NCBI GenBank assembly: GCA_033032175.1
Contig: CM065304.1
Location: forward strand, 29,394,653-29,458,652
DNA length: 64,000 bases
Direction: 5' to 3'
DNA from: Saturnia japonica
Taxonomy: Eukaryota; Arthropoda; Insecta; Lepidoptera; Saturniidae
Positions 11,721 through 24,989 of the stretch are shown one piece after another (position 1 is the first letter of the stretch; every line of letters starts with the position of its first letter). Position numbers and translations under genes: made by a program. The notes beneath the pieces are model-generated. The model made no database searches, had not been told where the DNA came from, and saw only the letters and a list, made by a program, of their open reading frames with translations.

Positions 11721-13090
11721 ATACATATATGTATTAAGTGAAAGTATGTATGTAAGTGCATTTTGACCACAAAATTTTTATCATCATTGGACAGTAACTA
11801 AGTTAATGACTGAAATGTGTTGCATGTTATTGCTGCCGATATCATTACTTTGAGAACGAACGTTGATATCTTTAATCAAAGTAATCCGTGTATTTTAAAT
11901 TAAAATGAGACAAGAACTCAATTAAAAAAGAATTTACAACGAGAAAGTTCTTCATTTCTTTGCGATGGAAAAGTACTGCCTGTAGATGAAGGCATATCAA
12001 AAGTGAAACGACTTCCAATACTTATTTCAGGAAAAGCTACTTAAAGCTCAATTACTTCCTGTGGCAACGAGACTAATTCAAGCTTCAGAGTATTTAAATT
12101 TAACATTTTTATTTTGTAGTTTTATTCTAAGTCTTTGTTACTTTAGTCTAAACTCTGAACCTGTAAAGTCTGTATCTCAACTTGATCCAAATTTAACAAA
12201 TTTTAGCTTTATTTATCAAAAAGGTAATTTAATTTAATTTAATTTTTTCGTGTTGGTACTTATAAATTCAGTTTAATGAAATTAAATGATTAATTAATTA
12301 TTTAATTGAATTTAATTCAGTTTTGGATAATAAAAGATTTTTACGATTATTAAAGCTTTGTTATATAAGTTTAGGGGGAAATAATCCTTTGTTCCCATTT
12401 TATTCATGACAATGAATTATTAAGAAATATAAAAGTATTAACGTCATTTAAAACAAAAATTTACTTAGTAAGTACCTACTGTACAGAGATTTTTAAATGA
12501 AAAAATGAAAACCCCTATATTTGTAAAACCATTAATCGCAGAGATTTGGCTCAAAGGACATTTTTATCGTGAATTAAATTGTCTGTAAAATTTTCCTTTT
12601 CATTTTTTCTTTAAGTGTAGACAATTATGGAATTATTGCGCAAAAATATAAATGTTATATTATAACTTATTTTCGTATCTTGTAAACCCACAATAGTTTC
12701 AGTTACAAATAAAACGCAAAGGGCAGCGTTATATTTCATTGTATTATCTGTAAAAAGAGCTTTTGAAAGAAGTAGGTAATATAATATACAATGACGCTGA
12801 GTTACATGTTCTTTGTATGGGATATTAAAAAAAATATTTTTATACATTTTTGTATATAATATTTTTATACAAATAATATAAAACTAATATTATATAATAT
12901 ATATAATATTTTTACTACACATAAAATATTTTTCTTACAAGATTTGTCTTCAAAAGAGAGAAACAGAGTGTATTTTTCGGCGTATGAGGTAAAAGTACAT
13001 TTTTTAACATAAAATTGCTACTCGCATATTTAGCAAATAGATATTAATAATAATAATAATAGCCTTTTATATTCTGAAACTTATACTAGC
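11721..13090. other. Gene-free AT-rich stretch
   Basis: No coding sequence is recognised. It holds a 'taattta' rich block at 12225-12310 and dense AT palindromes at 12840-12910. Confidence 0.4.
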
Positions 13091-13094
13091 ACAT

Positions 13095-13515
13095 ATTTTT
13101 AATTCAAAAAACTTCATCGACAACCGCTTCAGCTTGTCCTAAGACAAAGGCCTCTTCCAGTGACTTCCACAGGTTCCTTTGTTTAGCAGCCCTCATCCAC
13201 GTTCCTCCTGCTATCTTTTTTAAATCGTCTGCCCATCTAATTTGCGGTCTTGCTTTTTTTTCTCTTCCCATCTCTTGGATACCACTCTACAATATCCTTT
13301 GTCTATTTTACTAAGTTTTGTCGGAGCATATGTCTTGTCCAACGCCATTTTTGTTATTTTATTATTTGTGATATTTTAATTGTTTTTGATATTTTTTTGA
13401 TGGTAGTTATTCTTATCTTATCTTTCAATTTTATGTTTAAAATTTTTTTTCTATATTGTTTTGTCATGCTTCTATTTTTTTATAATTTTTTGTGTTAATG
13501 CCCAAGATTGACACC
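13095..13515 (-). mobile_element. LINE 3'-end fragment (RT-type ORF C-terminus)
   Basis: On the minus strand about 13100-13300 translates to a peptide like the C-terminal end of RTE-type endonuclease/reverse transcriptases: KARPQIRWADDLKKIAGG, then TWMRAAKQRNLWKSLEEAFV. The part at 13300-13515 is more decayed and T-rich. The 5' part of the element is missing. Confidence 0.7.
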
Positions 13516-16500
13516 TATAAGTTAAAGAAGTTATGAAAGCTGAAGAAATACCAACAAAAAATAAGTTTAAAGTATTTAATACGTGTATTATACCTATAAA
13601 CAAAAAGATATAGAATTATTTAATAATAATATATCATCATAATGATAATGCAAATCATGTAAGTTGCTTCCTATAAAGTATTTTTATTGTTATTCTAAAA
13701 TAACGGAATTTATACAATATTTCGTATTAATCAAATAATCACGTGCATATTAAATAAGAGAGCAATTGTCCAGTTCATAGCGTTCTATAAAATTTACCGT
13801 ACAAGCCAAATACAAATACTCAGTCTTAAAATAAAAACCTCATGTTTAAAGTGAATAGTGTGAACATATTTCACACTATATCTTACATTGAAATAAATAT
13901 AGATTCTGAAATATTAAGACAATACCAACAACAACAATTATGTGGAGAAAGATGAATGTGTATTGTAATAATTTGAAAATACTCTAATTTATTATCTAAT
14001 AAAATGAAATAAAATCTGTTATTAATTACCATTAAAAATTGAAGTTCAATTGAAGTTAATAGTTTCATTGATGAACGGAATTATTATTCCGAAAGTTCAA
14101 TCTAGTACGAAAGTATACAAGCTATGCTAACCGGGCCGGGATAAGCACTATTGATGCTCAGAAAATACCTAACTCTCTTTTAATAGCGATATCGCTGACT
14201 ATCTAAATAATTCAACATTCAACTGGAAGGCTCTTGACCGAAGTCTCTCTACGGTCTCGATTTACAGAAGTATACCTAATTGAAAATAATTGTAGAGGTT
14301 CGCTATCGCGTTTTTCTTTATATTACTCGATACTTGACAATAGAAAATGTTTCCTGGCGACGTTTAATCGTTCATTTTATTTATTTAGGCGTAATAAAAA
14401 CTACTTTCCTCCAGTGATTTTATTCGACTGGTAATGATTTCAAACACTCTACACCTAGATGTATTTATCTTTAAATTGTCTTAAAATGGATATCCATTCA
14501 AATAATGAAGGTTTTTTTTTGTTAATATTGATATAGTCGACCGATGAATATTTTTTTCCAAATTATAATGAGTATATCATTTGGTTGTTTGAGTTGGTTA
14601 TAATGAAATTAAACTGTTAGAAACTAAGCCATTAGTAATTTCATGCGAATAAAAACAATAAGAAACAAGTAATTTGTACACAAGCGTGAAATGATAAAAT
14701 GCATAAATCTCTTAATATTTATCTATTTTCTTCATCATACTTCATTTCCTTTATTAACTATTCAGTTAATATTTCCAATATCTTGATACAAAAAAGATAT
14801 CATTTTTATATACAGACTAGCGGTTGACCGTGACTACGTTGAAGTAAAATGTTCTTAATATACTTCGGGAACTACATATTTTATTATACACTAGCAAAAA
14901 TTTTACCGATTTAATGTTACAGTAACTAAATTGCATCATAAATATTTCAGTGGGTCTACGTCTTATCTACATAGTAGCGCTCTGACTGATTTAAGGATGT
15001 ATATTAATTTTTGATAGAAAGGTCGTATTTGTGGTGTATCAGATACACGTAATAAATACTAATGAAAATAATAAGAAAACACAAATGTTCACTATTATAA
15101 CAGAGTTATATACACTGTGTTAATGAGCGAACATATTACATACCGCATACAAGTCTGCTAAATGTCCGAGATCGTACAATCCCTTCCTCGGGGGAAATTA
15201 TTTCTTGTACCTCAAGCCACAATAAGTAATGTTACTCCGATGAATACATTGCAAGAACATTACTATATTCTCAAAGTGGTCTATATGAAGAAACAGAAGT
15301 CAATAATAATATGTTAGGCGTCTTCGATCAATATCAAGCAGTCACGGGTTTACAAATTAAAGAAGGGAATCTGTCCAATAGTCAAAGAGTTATGTTAATC
15401 TCTGAAACAAAGAAATTAGCATGATTATTTTATAATAAAAGAGATATTGTAAGCTATGATGGATAAAAAACGAAAAGTGAATTATAGACTATGATAAAGT
15501 AAATGAATTCTCATAGATGCTAAAGATGTCTCGAAGCTCATTGGCTTGTGTAGATATGTGTACTTATATATTCTCGAATGTAGCAAGGATATGGAAAGAT
15601 AAATAATGGTAAGAAGGAAATTAAAAATATAATTTTCTAATACCTCTTCAAAGCTATCAACAGAATTTTTTATGCTGCCACATCGCAGAACAAATTTCAG
15701 ATAGATTTCTCTTGTCCTTTGGTTCTAACAGTGTAAACACCTTTAAGGTGGTATTACTATTGATCGTGACAGTCAGTTAAACCTAAACTAAAAAACATTT
15801 TTAGTGCATATTAGATCACTCGAGAACTTTAATGTAAAGTATTGTCATTATTCATTATTGATGCAGTATTGACATTGCTGGAACTTTGGATAGGGGGTCA
15901 ATTCATGTAAGTTGTAATCGACATGGTCACGTGACGTGTTAACGATTATGAAACAATATTTTCATATGTTACACAATTATATTTTACAAAGTTTGTATTT
16001 CTAATTATACTCGTATTTTCTTAATTTTATTATTATTAATAATTCTATCATTTGGAGTTTAGGAAAATAATTTATAGTTTTAAGTTTTCAACTCCTGTCG
16101 GCAGTCTTCTTGACTGCTTTGAATATATTTTTAAAAGCGTTTATTCGCTTACAATAATGTCTTAGGAATAACTTTAAAACCATTTTTAAACTAAGATACA
16201 ACCCTCAGGCTCTCTAGTAGCGGATAAGCTTATCTCTATGTTTTGCATACTAGGCGTCTGGATTCTTCAGAATATGTTTCAGACTGTTTACTTGCATTTA
16301 TTCTTAGAGTCACTCCCATTACTATGTAGTATGTATTTTCTTACAAAATGACATTTTAAATTCACGTGCTTCTTAACATAATTTAACTATCTCAATTATT
16401 CTTTAAAGTAATATAATAGTATAATTAGTGTAACCAATTACTTTACGATATTAAGACGTCTTTACCCTCACAGCCCGTAATTCAACTAAGACCTTGGAAT

Positions 16501-17065
16501 TTGTAACAAAGATTGTGTTACGAACTACTCATTCACTAAATGAAATAGATAAAAGTTATTGTAAGTAATAGTTAACTCTTTCTAATTAAATACAAGTTCT
16601 CTATATAATCCATTATATTACCACCAATAAAGATAGTGACAAGAGATTTTCTATTGCAGCACAGTTTAATGCGTCGTTCACTTCACAATATGGATTTCGG
16701 TGAATAGAATTTAATATAAAGGGACTACGTCGTAGGAAGCATGTACGTTGTAAATCGATTCAATGCAATTTGTTGGTAATCTTATTTCAAAAGCACTGCA
16801 CGAGAAAAGCTCTCTCCATTATTGGTATCACGGTGACTACTCCATGTTTGTTAACAAAATACTTACATAGATTTAATAGAATTACTTTTCACAGGCTTAT
16901 AAATATGTACTTATATTGAAAATTAAATACATATAAATAAATTAATGGTTGGTTGGAGGTGAAGCAACGCGGAAACCACATATACATACCTAGATATGTT
17001 CCGTGTTGCTAAAAAAGTTATAAAAATAATAGGTACTCACAATAATTTTTATCTGAAATAGATAA
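13516..17065. other. Long gene-free stretch
   Basis: I see no recognisable gene or repeat. The longest ORFs (61-66 codons) lack domain signatures and look like chance frames. A weak 'gactagcggttgaccg' motif near 14815 may be the decayed head of a retroposon family. Confidence 0.35.
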
Positions 17066-17067
17066 TT

Positions 17068-17161
17068 GTGGGTGTGCCCGCGGCTGCGCTCGCGTGGAAA
17101 TACCATCGGTCGAGCATACATGCGAATCTTGCTACCCCCGCTCCCGGTCACAAAAAGAAAG
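17068..17161 (+). repeat. Family R head fragment
   Basis: Only the head is present: 'gtgtgcccgcggctgcgctc' and, downstream, 'gcgaatcttgctacccccgc'. Homology to the other family R copies ends at the A-rich run near 17150. Confidence 0.6.
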
Positions 17162-19272
17162 ATTATGCGATTTAATTAATATTAAATTAAAATTACGATT
17201 ATAACCGAAAAGTTTAGTGTCTTCAATGGAATTAATGTTAAATAATAAATAATGAAAATAATATTAATAATAATAATTTTATTAATTTAATCACAGTTCC
17301 ATTCCAACTTAATCAATTTTACATCACAAGGAAAAAATTAAAATATCTCTCTTAAGACACAAAACCTTAAAGTAAGTTAAATTTAACGTAAACAACACAA
17401 TAGTCATTTAAAAAGTAACAAAAACATGTCTAGAAAAATAAAAAATTGTGCCGATTGACTATATACCGTGTAAGTATATAATATCACTAGTTAAATTATA
17501 ATATCACGGCTTTGATAATACCTGCCACATTTATATATGAGTCATAACTTAGATAATATGAACATTGAAAGTTCAGTGGAATTTGAGTTGTTTTGTCGAA
17601 TAACGTTGGGCAAACATTTTAAATAGAAATACCATTCGTGTAAATAATGTCTTTTCTATTGACTCATGCTGTCGGGGTGTATTTCCAATAACATCTTGTG
17701 TTAATCTTCGTGGTGCTTGAGGAGTAACGAACGAGAGTATGCCGACATCGAGGAGGTAGGGCTTTGTAGCTTATTTAGGTCTCGACCATCATACGTAAGG
17801 TGATTCGCTTATGCGCGTCGTTTAAGGATTAGCCGCTGCATTTTTAGTTTATATTTATGTAAGCCGGAGTGACAGTGGACCTTCAAGTGGTCGCTGTTCT
17901 TTTTAGATTGTAATGTGATCACCATTAGGCACAATTCCGTCACATCATCCTGCTACTTTAAAAAAGGCCAAAAAAACTAAAAATGGTCATTATGCGCCTG
18001 CATTTATAAACAAAATAATACAATAATTTCAATATTAGTATTATTAACAATCACATAATTATACTACACAGATACATAATAACTACTTACAACTATTTAA
18101 TTGTAGCTAATATTGTGACATAATGACACTGAGAATACACAAAAATATATACAATATTAATATTACACTTTACAATACACATTTAAATTAGTGCCTTTGT
18201 GTATTAAACATGATAATTATACGTGCGACTCAAACGTTTGATAACAAAAGCTCCCAATTAATTATAACATTGCATTAAAGCAGGAAAAACGTGTAGCTTG
18301 GGAATCAAAGAAAAATAGAAACACTTTTGCTCAGAACGTTTACTTTGCAAAGACAAAGCTAAGCCATGATGCATTTTCATTTAGTTATAGTAGGAATATT
18401 AATTTGGTATTTCAATTAATAAAATATTAAAATGATTTAAAAATACGAAATAGGACTTTCACTTATACTTAGCTTGTTTGGATACAGAGCATGTATAGGA
18501 AGAGAATAAACCGCCAGACACGTTTTTCTTCAGTGTGAAGTGTTAATCCTGTTGGCTGAACCAATTACGTACCTTTTGTTTTAACTAACTTTGTTAATAA
18601 CTAAAAAGTAAACTCTGTTACTGTATCTGCTCTGTGTGCTCTATGTGTCACTTCAATAAAACAATAAAATATTAAATTAAAGTATTATTCATGAAATATT
18701 AAAACTGTGCATATAAAAATATTATAACAATAAAAATAAATAATCACAAACCGAACACCGGGATAAGCACTAACCACCTTGGAAAACAAATTACTATTTG
18801 AAAACATCAGGCGACTGGAAACATTACTGGAATTGGGCTGACAAGATTAAAGTTAGACATCATTAGGTAGGTACGTATATTTTGCGCACGTATGACATCG
18901 AGTTGCGGAAACGAAGTCAGTTATACCTAATACCTAACACTGAAACATACATTACATATTATATTTGCATTATACCATATTAATTGTATTATTTATAATT
19001 GTCAATAATTATTAAAATTAATATAAATACTTTAATTAATTAATAAAAAGTAAATATGTCGTTGTATTTGATATTTGCTAACACCAGAGAAAAAGAGATG
19101 AATTGAATCATTAAAATTCTTTTTCTCATTTTTCAATCGAAAAAGTTATGTAACAGCTCTATGTGTATGTAAAAACTACACGGCAAATTAGCAAAGCAAT
19201 ATGTAGCTTCGACTTCACCTAAATGTAAGGTGAATTTGATAATATTTCTTTTTATAAAAACATTCGATAATA
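17162..19272. other. Gene-free stretch
   Basis: No coding feature is recognised. A moderately GC-rich block at 17660-17960 differs from its surroundings and may be an old repeat that I cannot classify. Confidence 0.35.
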
Positions 19273-19368
19273 TTAGGTCCTAGATAAATTGGCGTTTTGT
19301 TGAACTGATCACTTTGATCTCAAATATCTGGAATTTGGTTAGGAATTCCAAATTCAAATTTATATCAA

Positions 19369-19802
19369 ACTGGCTGTGCCCGCGGCTTCACTCACGTGTA
19401 CTACAGAATGCTCGCGCGAATCATGTTCCCCGCTCCTGACTATTTTAAAGAAAAAAATGCTTAGTGTAGGTTTTCCATAAAAGATACATATATTCTCTCA
19501 CTGATTTTTTTGTAGGCCTTTTTAATTTCTAAAATTATGTAGTACATGAATTTGATATATCTCTTATGGTTTACTCAGTGTAAGATATTTAAGCGCCCGA
19601 ATTGATTCACCATGACTAGTTTTTTGTGCGAAACCCTAATTCTTTTTCTAAAATAAAAGTAGCCTAAGTTACTTCCTATAATATAATCTATCTACCAGTT
19701 AAAGTCCTGTCAAAATTGATCCAACCGTCTTGGAGATTACCCGGAACAAACAAACAGACAGACAGAAAAAAAATGTACAGACAGACAGAAATAGGTACAG
19801 CA
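19369..19802 (+). repeat. Family R copy nested in mariner
   Basis: Nearly complete family R body from 'ctggctgtgcccgcggcttc' through 'tctaaaataaaagtagccta' to 'gagattacccggaacaaaca' and a (cagacaga) tail. The usual 3' extension after the tail is absent, because the mariner coding remnant resumes directly. Confidence 0.8.
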
Positions 19803-19803
19803 T

Positions 19804-20472
19804 GCATTGACTGAAGCACACCGAAAAACACGCATTGAGTACTGCGTTACATTACTCAACCGTGACAATACGGAGGGAATTTTGAATCGTATTGTTACTT
19901 GAGACAAAAAATGGATCCTTTACGACAATCGGGAACGCTTATCACAATGGATGAACCCAGGAGAACCGGCCAAATCCTGTCTCAAACAAAAGTTGACTCA
20001 GAAAAAGGTACTGGTGAGCGTTTGGTGGACCAGTGCTGGAGTCATACACTACAGCTTATTAAGATCTGGCCAGACGATAACGGCAGATCTGTATTGTCAA
20101 CAATTCCAACCCAAGGAGGAAAAGCTAGCCAATAAACAACCAAGACTGGTCAATCTCCCTAGCCCACTGCTGCTTCAGGATAACGCGAGACCCCATACTT
20201 CACGACAGACGGTCGCTAAATTAGAGGAACTGCGGTTGGAATGTCTCCGACACCTACCACATTCCCTGGACATTGCTTTAACAGATTACCACTTTTTAAG
20301 AAATTTCGACTATTTTTTGCAAGGACAAGAGTTCAATTCCGATGAGGCTGTCCAAACCGTCTTCAAAGATTTTATTTATTCTCTCTCCCATATTTTTTTC
20401 AGAAATGAAATCAATGAACTCCCTATAACATGGCGAAAGTACGTAATTAATAATGATACATTCTTCGATTGA
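19804..20472 (+). pseudogene. mariner transposase, C-terminal half, broken
   Basis: Translation from 19804 starts ALTEAHRKTRIEYCV, the segment that normally follows WVPHEL, and continues to the usual '...DTFFD' terminus. A TGA stop at about 19900 sits in the first catalytic motif: the sequence reads IVT-stop-DKKW where active copies have IVTCDEKW. The second motif is LLLQDNARPH with the Asp kept but His changed to Gln, and the third is ALTDYHF with Asp kept. After the stop the frame is open for 173 codons from the ATG at 19951. The relative at 7590 shares WTSAG/WSSAG, the DNARPH motif and the C-terminal spacing, but is a different subfamily. Confidence 0.85.
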
Positions 20473-20540
20473 TTAAATATATCATTTCATAATATTTTAC
20501 TATTGCTTTAAAAACGCTATTATCATATCTAAGAACCTAT

Positions 20541-21310
20541 TACTATATTATATTCCAATAGGCAGTTAGTATATGTTACCCAAGTTTACAATTTCTAACA
20601 CTCGTATTTTCCACAGCAATTTAATAATTTATTGTATAAATCAGATATGATATCTACCTTACTCATGCATAAAACGGTGTAGCTTTGAATGGAATTTGAT
20701 TATTTATGTTATGTTATACATTTTGATTATTACGCAAATGTGGAATGAGTTAGGAATGGAATTACAAGTTATCTCTTAGTTTCTACTGATTGAAAAAAAA
20801 GTAGAATAACTAGCCAGTGTCATTTTCTTATAATAATACTATAAAATAGAAGATACATTATCTCCTCTTGTAAAATACGTATGAAGCAAAATATATTTCA
20901 CCTATTGGCCAGGAACAGTATGTTATGAAATGTTGGGATTACCAACAGGCGATTAGCATTAATATACATCGTCGTCGGATATCAGGGATAATAGCTCTAG
21001 TCAGGTGTATACTCTCTGACTGATGAAAATGTTATTTATTCAATAGGCCTAAGTAACCTCTGCTTTATGTTACTACTATATTCTGCAGATTCTAAATATC
21101 CACGTTTGGATATATTTTGGCAAAACTTGATCACGGAGCTTGACTTTTTGAAAAATTAAATGCACCTTATTCTACAAATAAAACGAAACAACCAATAAAT
21201 TGTAACTACATTACAATACAAACTTACCTCTACTATGATAAATCGGCAAGATAGCATTTGATAAGCTACAAGACGTCATATGAGAAAGCTTAAAGTTACT
21301 CAAAGGGAAA
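20541..21310. other. Gene-free stretch
   Basis: Nothing coding or repetitive is recognised. Confidence 0.4.
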
Positions 21311-21319
21311 TAAAAGGAG

Positions 21320-21560
21320 CTATACTTGGAAATTCCCTACGTGATCACAAATGAGGTGGCGGGGTCTCGAGTGACGATCGCCAATCGAAAGACGCAGCGT
21401 GAGCAAACCCATTACAAGGTGAAGTAAAGTTCTTGTGACAGTCGTGGGTACTCGCAGGATGCAAGCAGCATAGAACCATTCGTGGTGTCGATCTTTGGGG
21501 TAGGCCTATATCCAACAGTGGTCGTCTATCGGCTGAGATAATAATGATAATGAAATACTC
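21320..21560 (+). mobile_element. LINE C-terminal/3'-end fragment
   Basis: Broken plus-strand frames resemble the conserved end of a lepidopteran LINE ORF, with pieces equivalent to 'GNSLRDHK', 'GCKQHRTI' and a run corresponding to 'SLG-AYIQQW'. It ends in the typical 'cggctgagataataatgata' tail. The same tail family occurs at 41835-41985. Several frameshifts are needed to align it. Confidence 0.6.
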
Positions 21561-23305
21561 ATATTCAGAATGTCCAGAGATATTCTTCTGACGGAAGCTA
21601 CATTCAATTTTCTAAAACACTGTGGCTATAACTGTACACGAAGTATACATGTGCCTGTACGAGCGAGGACGTGTAGGGTTACCACATCCACTGTTCATTT
21701 TATATTACTGTAGTATATATAACACGGTAAAACAATTGAAGAAACATAGAACATAAAATATTTTATCTTCAGCTCTTAATTAACTGTTTAGAAAAAACAA
21801 TTTAATTATGTGAGTTAGCTCATCTAAATCACAACTCCTTTAATTTAATTGTATAAGTGAGAAACAAAAACTTAGTCTAACTAAGAGTCATATAAAATTC
21901 CCTTCGTTATGTCAATGTTAAACGTAAATTTACATAGCGGAAACCAGTTAAATCAAGTTACGACAGTAACACAATTTATTTGAGTACGAATCCCCGCTAT
22001 ATATTTATTAAATGTTTATATGCTATATACTGGATGGAAACAACAAATAATGAGACTGTGAAAAGTTTAGTTTCATTTAGCAAATAAACAATATTCGTGT
22101 TATAACTATGAGAATGCTATTTATTTATTCACCCATTTTTCTTCTTCTTCTGGTATTGGCAACGCAAAAAGCCCTTGCTAGAGACAATGTTTTTAAGCCT
22201 TCGTAAAATTTTGCAATAAGTATACAAAGTACGGTTTTCTGACAGTCTTCGAATTATGATTAGTTTTTGTTATATCTCAAAATGCATGTTCCCACTTTAT
22301 ATTTATATTTCACTTCACTTATGTACAAAAACAAAACTATATCACGCAAAATGCCACCAATATTACATAATGTAGGCTTATAAAACCTAAGTTAATTTAT
22401 TAAAAATTAAAACCACAACGTGTCAACTCAAGATCCCACAAAAAACTCCACCAACCTATTTAAAAACTATATCTTTGTAATTTTATAGAAAAACCAAACA
22501 CATGTTAATATTTTCTGCATAAAAAGATGGTAACCCTAAGCTAGACAGTGTTCGTTTCCAACAGCAAGAGAAAACTAAGTTATGTTCGTATAGCCGTATC
22601 CTAGACTGGTTCACGTTATTAGAGCTCATGCAGGCGTGCGACGTGTTAATTGCATTAGACATGCAATCGATTATTCATTTTACTCGCCTAATATTTTTAT
22701 TAGCTATTTCGTAATATATATAGTTTTAATATAAAACTAAGATATATTTACGGTTTCAAATTTTTATGATTCATATTTACTTGAGCGTATAAAAGCTCCT
22801 TGAGTATTTAGAGGGATCAGCTGGAATACTAAATTAATAACTTTCCGTACATTGATTACTCTCTGTGGGATTCTGTCGAAACATTATGGAATAACGGCTG
22901 ATGTGGCTGACGGACTGTTCAATGAGGTTTTTGATTTAAGTTTTAATCAACTATTTTGTGTTTATATAAACACAGTCACTCCTGAAGATAGGCAATGATT
23001 TGTATAAAGGTGATAAAATCCTATATTTAAAAGTGAAAGAATACATTGGTAGGTTGTTTTTTAAATAATAGCACAGAAATGTGACGGCTCTGTCCTTCAA
23101 CTCAAGGTAGCATAGCACAGTAGGTATAGTTCAAACGCAACGATAAACCATGACCAGTTACCGTTGTCATACTGGCCTGCGTAAATATCTCTTTGTGGTG
23201 ATGGTCTTTATAATGGTCTTACTTAAGCGAGTCTCAGAAAACTATATTTTCTTTCACCGATTGGCCATTGACGTGTTTGGGCGCAAAGAAGCATCCGAGC
23301 AGACT
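21561..23305. other. Gene-free stretch
   Basis: No gene is recognised. The ORF at 23150-23392 overlaps the LINE 3' untranslated region and has no domain. Confidence 0.4.
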
Positions 23306-23310
23306 AGCAC

Positions 23311-24933
23311 CTTTTTTTTAACGTGGAGAAACCAGTTATGGGTACACACCTGCCCGGAAGGCGGGTGGTTATGTGAGATTCTTACTCACTAAAACTCCAT
23401 GATGTACCTCCGACGCCGTAGCGGGGCGACGCGGGTTCGCGGCAAATTCTACCGTACCGCCCCGACGACTGGCCTAGCTACTACTCCCGGGCCACCGCAA
23501 AAGGGAGACAGTTCGGTACAACACTAAATGTCTCCCCCAGCCGCAGAACCTGTGCAATGGAAAGGTGGGCCCCCGAGCCGTCTTCCCTGGTTCGGCTAAA
23601 GCGGCGAGAGTTGAATGAATCGCCACCCCTTGCCGCCCGTTCGTTATTGGCGGAGAGGGCCGTTCAGAGGATCATCTTCGAGTGCCCTCGATCCTCCTCG
23701 ATTACATCCTCGCAGAAGGAAGCCATCGCCTCCCACGACCTCTCGATTCCGAGCATGGTGTGAACCACACTCAGCAGCGAGAGGTCACCTACTACCACCG
23801 CGGCCAGAGCCCGGCGCTGTGTGCTGCACGGTATCATTAGCAGCACCGCACTCGTGACACGCGGTGGTCAGCTCCCTCCGTGCAATCTAATGCAGGTACC
23901 ATCCGAAACAACCATGTCCGGACAGCACTTGCACCCGTCGAAACGTGAGTAAGCTCCGTTCTCTCTTACACCACTCCCTAAGTATACATACCATAGCGCG
24001 CGTCCGCCAGGTTCTCCCCTCATCTCTCTATTATTCTCCTTTTTAACGCCCTGCTCATGTTCGCCACCTCTGTGGGAACTGGAGACCCCCTTCGTTCCCT
24101 CCTCGCCAGCGTGTCCCTGAACGCAACATGCGTCTGTTTATGACGCTGAGAGCATCCACCCAGATCGGTGCCCCGTAGACGGTCATACTGCGCACGACTC
24201 CCGCGTACAAACGGCGGCAGCTGCGCCGGCCCTCCCTAATTCGGGAGAAGCCGACCAAGAGCCGCCGCCACTCAAAGCAGCCACAGTTGAAGTCAAGGGA
24301 CTCGAACCACTAACGTCCATCTAGAATGAGGCCCAGATATTTCATCTGTCACCACGACCACGGGCCACGAGGGTATCATCCGCGTAACAAATTATGCGCG
24401 TCTCCGGAGAGAGCGCCACGCAGAGCACCCAGTCTTAGCCCATGTTCTACAGGAGCGACCCCTGTGGAACACCACACCCCGCACTTCGCCAGGCAATTCT
24501 TCCTCTACCGTCCACTTGGACGACCACCCTACCTTCAAAGTAGTCCTCCAACAGCCGCCGCAGGTACGAGACCATTCCGTGATAACGGAGCGCCTCTCGT
24601 ATAACCCCATACGGCGGACTGTTGAAGGCGTTGGCAATGTCGAATGATACCGCCAACATATCTACCTCCACCTCCGGTTGCCTCCGCAGACATCCCCCTC
24701 AGGTGGATGAGGACGTCCATTGTCGAACGCCCTCTCTGGAAGCCGAACTGCTCGTCGGACAATGCCGGCCCCACTCCCTCAATGTGCCAGATGATACGGG
24801 AGGCCACAATTCGCTCAAAAAGCTTTCCCACACAATCCAATAACACCAAAGGCCGATACACCGACGGGCAGTCGGCAGTGCTCCCGAAACATCCCCCCAT
24901 GTGGCCCAACGCCTCCGACAACACCTGGCGCTA
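23311..24933 (-). mobile_element. R1-like non-LTR retrotransposon, 5'-truncated
   Basis: Read on the minus strand, the reverse transcriptase starts near 24930 with 'RPLVLLDCVGKLFERIV', then LSDEQFGFQRGRSTMDVL and SFDIANAFNSPPYGVIREAL (domain A, Asp kept). These are followed by GCGVPQGSLL near 24450 and a CYADD motif near 24380. Downstream come an 'RLYAGVVRSMTVYGAPIW' block, a CHECG...H zinc-knuckle-like motif near 23850 and the C-terminal 'ERSWEAMASFCEDVI' segment near 23710. Frames change several times, so the ORF is dead. A GC-rich 3' untranslated region runs down to a T-run at 23311-23318 that reads as a poly(A) tail on the minus strand. The endonuclease and ORF1 are missing. The R1-clade call rests on the order and wording of these motifs. 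Confidence 0.8.
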
Positions 24934-24985
24934 CCATCATCATCATCACCACCATCATCATTATCATTATCATCAATACCATCAT
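24934..24985 (+). repeat. (CAT)n microsatellite
   Basis: Imperfect CAT/CAC/TAT trinucleotide run directly beside the truncated 5' end of the R1-like element. In the forward frame it encodes His-rich peptide, which is not a gene. Confidence 0.8.
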
Positions 24986-24989
24986 CGGA

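Larger units (their letters stand above)
19273..20540 (+). mobile_element. mariner element interrupted by family R
   Basis: The 5' terminus reads TTAGGTCCTAGATAAATTGG, preceded by TA. The 3' end near 20540 read in reverse begins ATAGGTTCTTAGATATG, followed by TA. Between them lie about 95 bp of 5' leader (19273-19368), a family R copy (19369-19802) and the C-terminal half of a transposase (19804-20472). The 5' leader remainder and N-terminal half of the gene, roughly 0.5 kb, are missing. Confidence 0.75.

Noticed and set aside
23557..23857. Overlapping plus-strand ORFs in GC-rich DNA
   Set aside because: Shadows of the R1-like C-terminus on the minus strand.
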